This document shows, piece after piece, positions 35,054 to 42,583 of a stretch of 48,946 nucleotides of DNA. The stretch is from contig VMSW01000009.1 of assembly GCA_013791955.1 (NCBI GenBank), positions 1 to 48,946 on the forward strand, in the 5' to 3' direction. Both the position numbers and the translations under genes were made by a program. Under the pieces are notes generated by a model, which was not told the DNA's origin, made no database searches, and saw nothing but the letters and a program-made list of their open reading frames with translations. The stretch is from Propionicimonas sp. Lineage in GTDB: Bacteria; Actinomycetota; Actinomycetes; Propionibacteriales; Propionibacteriaceae. Positions within the stretch are counted from its first letter, which is position 1; each line of letters begins with the position of its first letter.

Positions 35054-36175
35054 ATGCGAAAACGTGCCCTGATCACCGGGATCACCGGCCAGGACGGGTC
35101 CTACCTCGCCGAGCTGTTGCTGGAAAAGGGCTACGAGGTTCACGGCATCAAGCGGCGCGCCTCGCAGCTGAACACTCAGCGCATCGATCACATCTACGAA
35201 GACCCCCACCAACGCGACGCCCGCCTCTTTCTGCACTACGGCGATCTGACCGATTCGACCTCACTTACTCGCATCATCGGTGCGGTCGAACCCGACGAGA
35301 TCTACAACCTCGGCGCCCAGTCGCATGTGGCCGTGAGCTTCGAGGCCCCCGAGTACACCGCCGACGTGGACGCCCTGGGCACGCTGCGCATTCTGGAGTC
35401 GATTCGGCTACTCAAACGCACCGACCAAGTGCGCTTCTACCAAGCCTCGACCTCAGAACTGTTCGGGCTGGTCCAGGAATCCCCCCAAACCGAGCGAACC
35501 CCCTTCTATCCACGATCGCCGTATGGCGTGGCCAAGCTCTACGCCTACTGGATCACGGTGAATTACCGGGAGTCCTACGGCATGTTCGCCTGCAACGGAA
35601 TCCTGTTCAACCACGAGTCCCCCCGGCGCGGAGAGACCTTCGTCACCCGAAAGATCACCCGCGGCCTGGCCCGAGTAGTCACTGGGCTCGACGAGTGCCT
35701 GTTCCTTGGCAACCTGAACGCGCTGCGCGACTGGGGCCACGCCAAGGACTACGTCCAGTTGCAGTGGTTGATGCTGCAACAGGACACCCCCACCGACTAC
35801 GTGATCGCCACCGGCGAGCAGTATTCGGTGCGCCAGTTCGTGGCCTGGACGGCACAGGCACTGGGTTTGACGTTGCGTTTCGAGGGCAATGGCCCTGAGG
35901 AGCAGGGCATTGTCGAAGCCGTAGCTGACGGCGCGCCGACCGCTCTGAAGCCCGGCGATGTGGTGGTGCGGGTTGACCCGCGCTACTTCCGTCCAGCTGA
36001 AGTGGAGACGCTGCTGGGTGATTCGAGCAAGGCCGCAGCCGATCTGGGCTGGGTGCCGCAGATCGGGGTTGCCGAACTGGTCGCGGAGATGGCCAAAGCA
36101 GATCTGGCCGAGGCCAGCCGATTGGCCTTCTTGAAGCAGCACGGCTACGACGTGCCGCCCCAGGCGGCGAACTGA
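35054..36175 (+). CDS. gmd: GDP-mannose 4,6-dehydratase
   Basis: 373 aa. Converts GDP-D-mannose to GDP-4-keto-6-deoxy-D-mannose with bound NADP. The start is the ATG at 35054, with AGGAG 5 nt upstream; the GTG at 35048 is too close to that site. Short-chain dehydrogenase features: GITGQDG (9-15), NLGAQSHV, the catalytic T133 and E135 (ASTSELFG), and Y157/K161 ([12 protein letters not shown]). [18 protein letters not shown] is a diagnostic Gmd block. Its last base overlaps the fcl start codon, so the pair makes GDP-L-fucose for the polymer. Confidence 0.98.
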   Translation: MRKRALITGITGQDGSYLAELLLEKGYEVHGIKRRASQLNTQRIDHIYEDPHQRDARLFLHYGDLTDSTSLTRIIGAVEPDEIYNLGAQSHVAVSFEAPEYTADVDALGTLRILESIRLLKRTDQVRFYQASTSELFGLVQESPQTERTPFYPRSPYGVAKLYAYWITVNYRESYGMFACNGILFNHESPRRGETFVTRKITRGLARVVTGLDECLFLGNLNALRDWGHAKDYVQLQWLMLQQDTPTDYVIATGEQYSVRQFVAWTAQALGLTLRFEGNGPEEQGIVEAVADGAPTALKPGDVVVRVDPRYFRPAEVETLLGDSSKAAADLGWVPQIGVAELVAEMAKADLAEASRLAFLKQHGYDVPPQAAN

Positions 36176-37137
36176 TGCGCCGGGTTTTCGTTGCCGGCCA
36201 TCGCGGCATGGTGGGCTCGGCGATCGTCCGACTGCTGGGGCAGGACCCTGAGGTGAGCGTGGTCACGGCGGGGCGGGATCAACTAGATCTGATCGAGCAG
36301 AGCCAGGTGCGGGCCTTCTTCGCTGCCAACCAGGTTGACGAGGTGTATCTGGCTGCCGCCAAGGTGGGCGGCATCGGCGCCAATAACGCCTATCCGGCCG
36401 AGTTCCTCTACGAGAACCTGATGATCGAGGCCAACATCATCGCCGCAGCGCACGCTAGCGATGTGAACAGGTTGATGTTCCTCGGCTCCTCCTGCATCTA
36501 CCCGCGGCTGGCCGACCAGCCGATGCGCGAAGACAGTCTGCTCACCGGTCCGCTCGAACTCACCAATGAGCCGTATGCGATCGCCAAGATCGCTGGCATC
36601 AAGCTGTGCGAGAGCTACCACCGCCAGTACGGACGGGACTACCGCTCGGTGATGCCGACCAACCTCTACGGCCCCGGCGACAACTTCCATCCGGCCAACT
36701 CCCACGTGTTGCCGGCGCTGCTGCGACGCTTCCACGAGGCCAAAGTCAGCGGTGCCGAAGAAGTGGTGATCTGGGGTACCGGAACGCCCCTGCGGGAGTT
36801 CCTGCACGTTGACGACATGGCCGCGGCCTCGGTGTTCGTGGCTGGCCTGCCCACTGAGTCGTACTGGACGCCGGCCACCGAGCGGCTGTCGCACTTAAAC
36901 GTGGGCAGTGGCGCCGAAGTGAGCATCGGCGAGTTGGCTCGGCTGGTGGCCGAAGCCGTCGGCTACCCCGGACGCATCACTCAAGACCCGACCAAGCCGG
37001 ACGGCACCCCCCGCAAACTGCTGGACACCTCCGCCCTGACCGCCTTGGGCTGGCAAGCCAGCGTTGACCTGCGCGAGGGGCTGGCCGAGACCTACACCTG
37101 GTTCCTGGCCAACGCTGAGCACCTCCGCCAAGCCTGA
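36175..37137 (+). CDS. fcl: GDP-L-fucose synthase (epimerase/reductase)
   Basis: 320 aa. Epimerises C3 and C5 and then reduces the Gmd product to GDP-L-fucose using NADPH. The NADP fold has GHRGMVG (8-14). The catalytic set is S106/C107 (GSSCIYP), Y134 and K138 ([18 protein letters not shown]). [20 protein letters not shown] and [14 protein letters not shown] are family signatures. The ATG overlaps the gmd stop. It closes the polysaccharide locus; a repeat array follows 4 nt after its stop. Confidence 0.98.
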   Translation: MRRVFVAGHRGMVGSAIVRLLGQDPEVSVVTAGRDQLDLIEQSQVRAFFAANQVDEVYLAAAKVGGIGANNAYPAEFLYENLMIEANIIAAAHASDVNRLMFLGSSCIYPRLADQPMREDSLLTGPLELTNEPYAIAKIAGIKLCESYHRQYGRDYRSVMPTNLYGPGDNFHPANSHVLPALLRRFHEAKVSGAEEVVIWGTGTPLREFLHVDDMAAASVFVAGLPTESYWTPATERLSHLNVGSGAEVSIGELARLVAEAVGYPGRITQDPTKPDGTPRKLLDTSALTALGWQASVDLREGLAETYTWFLANAEHLRQA

Positions 37138-37141
37138 GCCG

Positions 37142-37302
37142 ACCCTTCGACCCTTCGACCCTTCGACAGGCTCAGGGAACTGGGCCCAGTTGGCTGAGCC
37201 CGTCGAAGCCCCAGTTGGCTGAGCCCGTCGAAGCCCCAGTTGGCTGAGCCTGTCGAAGCCCCAGTTGGCCGACCCTTCGACAGGCTCAGGGAACTGGCAC
37301 CA
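37142..37302. repeat. Palindrome-forming 25-bp repeat array (CCCTTCGACAGGCTCAGGGA family)
   Basis: CCCTTCGAC repeats at the left lead into one copy of CTTCGACAGGCTCAGGGAAC. Then a 25-bp unit beginning CAGTTGGCTGAGCC recurs with starts at 37187, 37212, 37237 and 37262, and an opposite-facing copy closes the array at 37272-37296. Left and right arms are complementary, so long hairpins can form. Similar TTCGACAGGCTCAGG sequences are common between genes in actinobacterial genomes. Confidence 0.85.
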
Positions 37303-37355
37303 CGTCGAAGCCGCTCGCGCCGAGCTCGGCGAACTGAATGCGGACGGTTCTCCGC

Positions 37356-37361
37356 TAGCGT
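37356..37361 (+). promoter_or_regulatory. -10 box TAGCGT of a leaderless promoter
   Basis: TAGCGT, then TTCCTC (6 nt), then the ATG at 37368. There is no ribosome site. Confidence 0.6.
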
Positions 37362-37367
37362 TTCCTC

Positions 37368-38558
37368 ATGCCGAAGATCGCGCCGTTCAATGCCATCCGT
37401 TATGCCCCCGGAACTGACCTGCAGGCCGTGATCGCGCCCCCCTACGACGTGCTCTCCGGCGAGGACGTGGCCGCGCTCGGCGCCCGTGATCGGCACAACA
37501 TCGTGCACGTCGACGTCCCGGTCGGCGGTGCGGACCGCTACGAGGTGGCCGCGGCCAAGCTGAACGACTGGCTAGTTGAAGGGGTGCTGGTCCTCGACGA
37601 GCAGCCATCGGTGACGATCTACCGAATGAGCTTCACCGATGCCACTGGCAGCCCACGCGCCATCGTCGGGGTCCTGACCGGGCTGGAGGTCGTCGATGCC
37701 GATGCTGGCGGGGTATTGCCGCATGAGCGCACCACCCCCAAGGCGGTCACTGATCGGTTCGACCTAACCCGCGCCACCGCCACCAACCTCTCGCCGGTCT
37801 GGGGCCTTTCCCTGGCCTCCGGGCTGACCGCAGCTCTGGCCGCCCCGGGCGAAAAGCTCGGCGAAATGACGGCGGATGGGGTGGTGCACAGCGTTGAGCG
37901 AGTCACCGACCCAGCCAGGATCGCCGAGATCACCGCAATCCTGGCCAGCGACGACGTGCTCATCGCCGACGGTCACCACCGCTATTCGATTTCGCGCACC
38001 TACCGCGATGAAGTCCGCGAAGCCAGGGGCAGCAACGAAACCGAAGCCGAGTTCACGCTGGCTTTCATCAACGAGTTGGTGGCCGATCAGCTCAGTATCG
38101 AGGCGATCCATCGGGTTTACACCGGGATCACCATCGAGCAACTCCAGGCGGACCTGGCCGGCTGCTTCGACTTCGTGCCGGCGACTCCCCCGACACCGGC
38201 CACGCTCACCGAGATGGTCGAACTCGGGCGCTTGATGCTGTTGTCTCCCGATGGCAGCGCCACCTGGCTGATCCCCAAGGACGCGGCCCTGGCCGGGGTC
38301 CGGGCACTGGACGGCGCTTTCCTCGAGCACGCCCTGGCGGCCTCAACAGCCGAGGTCAGCTATCAGCACGGGCTAACCGAAATGCTCGAACTGGTGGCGA
38401 GCGGCACCGTGGCGGCGGGCGTCCTGATTCGGCCCACCTCGCTGGCTGAGATCCAGCGCACCGCCCGCGAAGGGTTACTGATGCCGCCGAAGTCGACCTT
38501 CTTCACCCCGAAGCTGCGCACCGGCCTGGTGATTCGTCCCACCGCGGCTTTGGCCTGA
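37368..38558 (+). CDS. DUF1015-family protein
   Basis: 396 aa. Recognised by the N-terminal IAPFNAIRYAP ... IAPPYDVLS, the central LIADGHHRYSISRTYRDE, and the C-terminal MPPKSTFFTPKLRTGLV block, which are the hallmarks of this conserved family. The His-His of DGHHRY and the PPKSTFF Lys suggest a nucleotide- or phosphate-binding site, but no activity is established that I know of. No signal peptide, so it is cytoplasmic. Probably a single gene with its own leaderless promoter just after the repeat array. Confidence 0.93.
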   Translation: MPKIAPFNAIRYAPGTDLQAVIAPPYDVLSGEDVAALGARDRHNIVHVDVPVGGADRYEVAAAKLNDWLVEGVLVLDEQPSVTIYRMSFTDATGSPRAIVGVLTGLEVVDADAGGVLPHERTTPKAVTDRFDLTRATATNLSPVWGLSLASGLTAALAAPGEKLGEMTADGVVHSVERVTDPARIAEITAILASDDVLIADGHHRYSISRTYRDEVREARGSNETEAEFTLAFINELVADQLSIEAIHRVYTGITIEQLQADLAGCFDFVPATPPTPATLTEMVELGRLMLLSPDGSATWLIPKDAALAGVRALDGAFLEHALAASTAEVSYQHGLTEMLELVASGTVAAGVLIRPTSLAEIQRTAREGLLMPPKSTFFTPKLRTGLVIRPTAALA

Positions 38559-38927
38559 GTCCCCCGCATGGGGATAGCCGCACTCCTGCGGGCGGGCGCA
38601 GCTTGGCCAGTGCGATGATGTGGGAAGTGGATAGCCATTTCCGCGGCTCCATTTGCCATCTGCGGGCGGGTGCTCGATTCGGGGTCGGGCACCCGCGGGC
38701 CGCAGCCAACATGGCCACCTCCTCAACTCAATTTCTCTTGCCGGATTGCCGTGCGTCCCTGGCTTCTCGCCGCCACCGGTTGGCCAAAATGGGCCGGGAG
38801 AGCGCATCACCCCTTGATAGGACAATTACGAGACTGCGAACAATCGCGGACAAAAGCTGGCCATCGCCCCCGCAGGGGCCCCAGAATCTGTACCCTGTGC
38901 CTGTTCCAACCAGTGTCGAGGAGTGAC
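38559..38927. other. Gap of about 370 bases upstream of the CoA transferase
   Basis: Holds a hairpin with 8-bp arms GCGGGTGC/GCACCCGC (38666-38673 and 38689-38696), about 110 nt after the DUF1015 stop, which might be its terminator though no T-run follows. TACCCT at 38891-38896 is a possible -10 box for the CoA transferase, with a leader of about 25 nt. No gene seen. Confidence 0.4.
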
Positions 38928-40436
38928 ATGTCGCGTATCGCGAACGCGGAGTTCCGCAGCAAAGTCTGTAGCGCGGAAGACGCAGCCAAGATCATCAAGA
39001 ACGGCATGAACGTCGGATTTTCCGGCTTCACCGGCGCCGGCTACCCCAAAGCCGTGCCGATTGCCTTGGCAGCCCAGATCAAGGAGGCCCACGAGCGGGG
39101 CGAAGAGTTCATGATCGGCTGCCTCACCGGTGCTTCCACCGCCCCGGAGATGGACGGGGTGCTCGCCGAGGTCGATGGCATCAGCTACCGAATGCCGTAC
39201 CAGTCCGACCCGATCATGCGAAACAAGATCAACGCCGGCATCTCCGGCTACCAGGACATTCACCTGTCGCATTCGGGCCCGCAGGCCTGGGCTGGCTTCA
39301 TGGGCAAGATGGACGTCGCCCTGATCGAGGTCACGGCCATCACCGAGACCGGCGAGCTCGTGCCGTCCTCCTCGATGGGCAACAACACCCTGTGGCTGGA
39401 AGCGGCCGACAAGGTCATCCTGGAGGTCAACTCCTGGCAGAGCATCGACCTGTACGGCATGCACGACGTGTACCAGCACAATGCGCTGCCCCCGAACCGG
39501 ATCCCGTACCCGCTGGTTTCCGCCTCCGACCGCATCGGCACCCCGACCATCAAGATTGACCCGGCCAAGGTGGTCGCGGTGGTCGAGACCGACGCCGAAG
39601 ACCGCAACACCCCGTTCAAGCCGTTGGACGATGAGTCCCGGATGATCGCGGGCCACCTGCTGGACTTCCTGTCCAACGAGGTCAAGCAGGGCCGCCTGCC
39701 CAAGAACCTGCTGCCCATGCAGTCTGGGGTGGGCAATATCGCCAACGCGGTGCTGGCCGGTCTGATGGAGGGTCCGTTCGAGAACCTCACCTCCTACACC
39801 GAGGTGATCCAGGACGGCATGGTCGACCTGCTCGACTCGGGCAAGATGACCATCGCTTCGGCCACGGCCTTCTCGCTCAGCCCCGAGTACGCGAACAAGA
39901 TGAACGACAACGCGGCTCACTACCGCGACAAGATCATCCTTCGCTCGCAGGACATCTCCAACAACCCCGAAATGATCCGTCGCCTCGGGGTGATCTCCTG
40001 CAACGGTCTGATCGAAGCCGACATCTACGGCAACGTGAACTCCACCCACATCATGGGCTCGAAGATGCAGAACGGCATCGGCGGCTCGGGCGACTTCACT
40101 CGCAATGCCTACATCTCCACCTTCGTCACCCCCTCGACGGCCAAGGGTGGGGCGATCTCCTCGATCGTGCCGATGGTCTCCCACCACGACCACACCGAGC
40201 ATGACGTGATGGTGGTTATCACCGAGCAGGGTCTGGCTGACCTGCGCGGTCTGTCGCCGGCCAAGCGGGCCAAGGTTGTCATCGACAACTGCGCTCACCC
40301 CGACTACAAGCCAATGCTGGAGGAGTACGTCGCGGCCGCCGCCAAGGCGTCCAACAGCGCTCACACCCCGCACGATCTGAACAAGGCGCTGAGCTGGCAT
40401 GCCCGGTTCCTTGAGACCGGCACGATGAAGGCCTGA
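38928..40436 (+). CDS. Acetyl-CoA hydrolase/transferase family: succinyl-CoA:acetate or propionate CoA-transferase
   Basis: 502 aa from the ATG at 38928, behind GAGGAG. The class I CoA-transferase fold is seen in NVGFSGFTGAGYPKAVP, GCLTGASTAPEMDGVL, PSSSMGNNTLWL and the CoA site MQSGVGNIANAVLAGL; the catalytic glutamate is E292 in SYTEVIQDGMVDLL. The VSHHDHTEHDVMVVITEQGLADLRGL block is typical of succinyl-CoA transferases (AarC, Cat1 and the propionibacterial propionyl-CoA:succinate enzyme). In propionate fermenters this enzyme frees propionate and recycles succinyl-CoA. Exact acceptor unproven. Single gene with a strong terminator. Confidence 0.93.
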   Translation: MSRIANAEFRSKVCSAEDAAKIIKNGMNVGFSGFTGAGYPKAVPIALAAQIKEAHERGEEFMIGCLTGASTAPEMDGVLAEVDGISYRMPYQSDPIMRNKINAGISGYQDIHLSHSGPQAWAGFMGKMDVALIEVTAITETGELVPSSSMGNNTLWLEAADKVILEVNSWQSIDLYGMHDVYQHNALPPNRIPYPLVSASDRIGTPTIKIDPAKVVAVVETDAEDRNTPFKPLDDESRMIAGHLLDFLSNEVKQGRLPKNLLPMQSGVGNIANAVLAGLMEGPFENLTSYTEVIQDGMVDLLDSGKMTIASATAFSLSPEYANKMNDNAAHYRDKIILRSQDISNNPEMIRRLGVISCNGLIEADIYGNVNSTHIMGSKMQNGIGGSGDFTRNAYISTFVTPSTAKGGAISSIVPMVSHHDHTEHDVMVVITEQGLADLRGLSPAKRAKVVIDNCAHPDYKPMLEEYVAAAAKASNSAHTPHDLNKALSWHARFLETGTMKA

Positions 40437-40449
40437 ATAAGTTCTACCC

Positions 40450-40485
40450 AACGCGGTCGGTCTCCCCTAGGAGGCCGACCGCGTT
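40450..40485 (+). terminator. Rho-independent terminator
   Basis: Arms of 16 bp (40450-40465 and 40470-40485, one G-U pair) with a CCTA loop, followed by GTTTTC, 13 nt after the CoA-transferase stop. Confidence 0.92.
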
Positions 40486-40500
40486 GTTTTCTCACCCCCT

Positions 40501-40617
40501 GGGGACGGTTCCTCCGCGCAGCTCACGGGGACGGTTCCTCCGCGCAGCTCACGGGGACGGTTCCTCCGCGCAGCTCACGGGGACGGTTCCTCCGCGCAGC
40601 TCACGGGAACCGTCCCC
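40501..40617. repeat. Four tandem copies of the 26-bp GGGGACGGTTCC element, closed by an inverted arm
   Basis: Identical head-to-tail 26-bp units start at 40501, 40527, 40553 and 40579. At the right end GGAACCGTCCCC (40606-40617) is the exact reverse complement of the first 12 bases of each unit, so the array can fold with any copy. The flanks ACCCCCT and AGGGGGT are also inverted. The same core occurs at 6386 and 6434. It lies between the CoA-transferase terminator and the end of the converging HAD gene. Confidence 0.93.
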
Positions 40618-40629
40618 AGGCGCAGGGGG

Positions 40630-41271
40630 TCAGGGAAGCAGTAAGGCGCGCAGTTCGGCGACGGTATCGAGGACAGCGGTCGGTTCAGCAGCGGTCAGCT
40701 CATCGCGGCGACCGGCGCCCCAGGTGACGGCGATCACCGCCATCCCGGCAGCTTTTGCAGCTTGTACGTCCACCACGGCATCGCCGATGTACACCGACTC
40801 GGCAGCCTCAGCCCCCAGGCGGTCCAGGGCCAACCGCAGGGGTGCCGGATCGGGCTTGTGCACTGCGGTGTCCTCCATTGCCACCGTGACCGGAATGGCC
40901 CCAGCCAGCCCGGCCACCGACAGGGTGCGCTCGGCGGAATGGCGCCGTTTCGAAGTGGCAATCCCCAGGCCGATCCCGGTTGCCGCCAGGTCGGCCAGCA
41001 GCTCGGGTAGCTGGGGATAGCGCTCAATCAATTTCGGCATCTCCCGCAGGTTGAACTCAACGTAGGCATCGATCAAAGCGTGCGCATGTTCGGGATGGCG
41101 GGCCTGGAAGGTGTGATAGAGGGTTTGCCCGATCCAGCTCCGAGCCTCAACCGGATCGGTATGTTCACCCAAGATGGCCCACATCGCATGGTCATAGGAG
41201 GCGATAATGAGGGGAATTGTGTTGACGACGGTGCCGTCGAGATCAAAGACAACCCATCGCCAACCAGCCAT
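40630..41271 (-). CDS. HAD-superfamily phosphatase (phosphoglycolate phosphatase/PpaX-like)
   Basis: 213 aa. HAD motif I is FDLDGTVVN (D10 nucleophile, D12 acid), motif II is IATSKRR, motif III Lys lies in VHKPDPAPL, and motif IV is YIGDAVVDVQAAKAAGM. The helical cap between motifs I and II puts it in subclass IA with Gph/PpaX-like enzymes that remove phosphate from small metabolites. The substrate cannot be set. TAAGCT ends 7 nt before the ATG, so it is probably leaderless. It diverges from the TetR regulator gene, with start codons 42 nt apart. Confidence 0.92.
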   Translation of the reverse strand: MAGWRWVVFDLDGTVVNTIPLIIASYDHAMWAILGEHTDPVEARSWIGQTLYHTFQARHPEHAHALIDAYVEFNLREMPKLIERYPQLPELLADLAATGIGLGIATSKRRHSAERTLSVAGLAGAIPVTVAMEDTAVHKPDPAPLRLALDRLGAEAAESVYIGDAVVDVQAAKAAGMAVIAVTWGAGRRDELTAAEPTAVLDTVAELRALLLP

Positions 41272-41278
41272 AGGGCCG

Positions 41279-41284
41279 AGCTTA
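41279..41284 (-). promoter_or_regulatory. -10 box TAAGCT of a leaderless promoter for the HAD gene
   Basis: On the minus strand TAAGCT is followed by 7 nt and the ATG at 41271; no ribosome site lies between. Confidence 0.5.
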
Positions 41285-41313
41285 GGGGTCGGCCATCGAG
41301 GAGGCGCACAACC

Positions 41314-41913
41314 TTGACCACCAGTCGTCCGCGGGGTCGCAGGCCGGGACGTGCCGACACTCGCAGCGAAATCCTCACTGCAGCTCTAGCCCTCTTCTCC
41401 GAGGTCGGCTACGAGAAGGTGTCTCTGCGAGCGATTGCGCGGGCTGCGGACGTCGACCCGGCCCTCATTCACCACTACTTCGACTCCAAACCCGAGCTGT
41501 TCGCCGAAGCTGTCCTGGCGTTGCCGGTGGGCGACCCGGCTGAAGTGGTCGCCCAGATTTTGGACGGCCCGGTGAGCGGAGTGGGTGAGCGAGCCGTGGA
41601 ATTCCTACTGGCCACCTGGGAGTTGCCGACCGCCCGGGAGCGCTTCACCGCGATGCTGCGGGCGGCGGTCGGTGAACCGGGTGCTCAGCGCCCGCTTAGT
41701 GAGTTCCTGGCCAAGGAGATCTACACCAAGGTCGCCGAATCACTGGGCCACCCCAACGCCAAGCAGCGCGGGCAACTGGCCGTAACCCTGATCCTGGGCT
41801 TCGCGCTTGGCCGCGACGTTCTGCAGCTGCCTACCCTGGCCAGGCTCTCCAGAGCCCAGCTGACCGCAGCGCTCGGGCGAACGATGCAGGTCTACTTGGC
41901 TGACCAGTGGTGA
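41314..41913 (+). CDS. TetR-family transcriptional regulator
   Basis: 199 aa. I chose the TTG at 41314, which lies 9 nt after a strong GAGGAGG site; open sequence further upstream is the shadow of the HAD gene. The helix-turn-helix is at about 18-64 (TRSEILTAALALFSEVGYEKVSLRAIARAADVDPALIHHYFDSKPELF), the classic TetR form. The ligand-binding domain has a QRPLSEFLAKEI motif seen in several actinobacterial regulators. It may control the HAD gene or the membrane protein that follows 38 nt downstream. Confidence 0.93.
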   Translation: MTTSRPRGRRPGRADTRSEILTAALALFSEVGYEKVSLRAIARAADVDPALIHHYFDSKPELFAEAVLALPVGDPAEVVAQILDGPVSGVGERAVEFLLATWELPTARERFTAMLRAAVGEPGAQRPLSEFLAKEIYTKVAESLGHPNAKQRGQLAVTLILGFALGRDVLQLPTLARLSRAQLTAALGRTMQVYLADQW

Positions 41914-41951
41914 CATAGGCTGGACAGGCCAACGATTGCCTTGGAGGTGTG

Positions 41952-42566
41952 ATGACGGCCGAGTCCCCGGCGCCGGTTGTTGAGTTGCCGTCACCAGATC
42001 CGGGCGGCGCGACCGAAATCGCCACCCTGCCGCCGAGTACCAACGATTCCGGCGTTAGCATCAACGTCCGCACCGGCGAACCGCGCCGCAGCTGGCTGAT
42101 CCGCCTGGTGACCGTTGCCACCTGGCTGGCTGCAGGTTTCGCCACCGCATCATTGTTGTGGTTCTACTGGATCGCAGTCACCGACTTCTACCACGCCAGC
42201 TGGCTTACCGCTCAGTTCGGCAAGGTGCAGAAGCTGTACGGGGTGCTGCTGGTGGTGGGGCTGACTTCGGCCGCGCTGCTGGTCGCCATCAGCAGCATCA
42301 TCACCGGCTACTACGCCTGGTTCGGCTACCGCTGGACGCGAGTTGCTGGCATCATCGCCGCCGCCCTGAGCCCACTAACCCTGCTGCTGAACCCCGTCGG
42401 CTGGGCCGCTATCCCGCTGGCCGTGCTCGGTGCTGGCCTGTTGTGGCTCCCGGCAGCCACCGCCCACTTCCAGGCGTGGCAGGATCACCGCCACCCGTCG
42501 ACGCAGTTCGCTGCACCGGTTACCTCGGTGCTCTACGGCCCGCTGCCGCGCTACCGGCGCGACTGA
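41952..42566 (+). CDS. Membrane protein of unknown function, 204 aa
   Basis: ATG at 41952 with GGAGG 4 nt upstream (an in-frame GTG at 41949 is too close). A proline-rich soluble start of about 45 residues is followed by four hydrophobic helices (about 49-72, 92-117, 125-140, 143-163) and a short polar tail (HFQAWQDHRHPSTQF). Helices hold YYAWFGYRWTRVAG. No family recognised. It follows the TetR gene in the same direction and might be its target. Confidence 0.75.
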   Translation: MTAESPAPVVELPSPDPGGATEIATLPPSTNDSGVSINVRTGEPRRSWLIRLVTVATWLAAGFATASLLWFYWIAVTDFYHASWLTAQFGKVQKLYGVLLVVGLTSAALLVAISSIITGYYAWFGYRWTRVAGIIAAALSPLTLLLNPVGWAAIPLAVLGAGLLWLPAATAHFQAWQDHRHPSTQFAAPVTSVLYGPLPRYRRD

Positions 42567-42583
42567 CGCACCAGTTGACCAGC

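Noticed and set aside
37142-37302. CRISPR array
   Set aside because: The 25-bp units are head to tail with no unique spacers and there are opposite-facing copies; no cas genes are near.
38826-40451. 541-codon minus-strand open frame opposite the CoA transferase
   Set aside because: Same shadow effect; composition is abnormal and the plus-strand enzyme has every family motif.
40501-40617. CRISPR array or origin iterons
   Set aside because: Copies abut without spacers and no replication or cas gene is present; an intergenic repeat family fits better.
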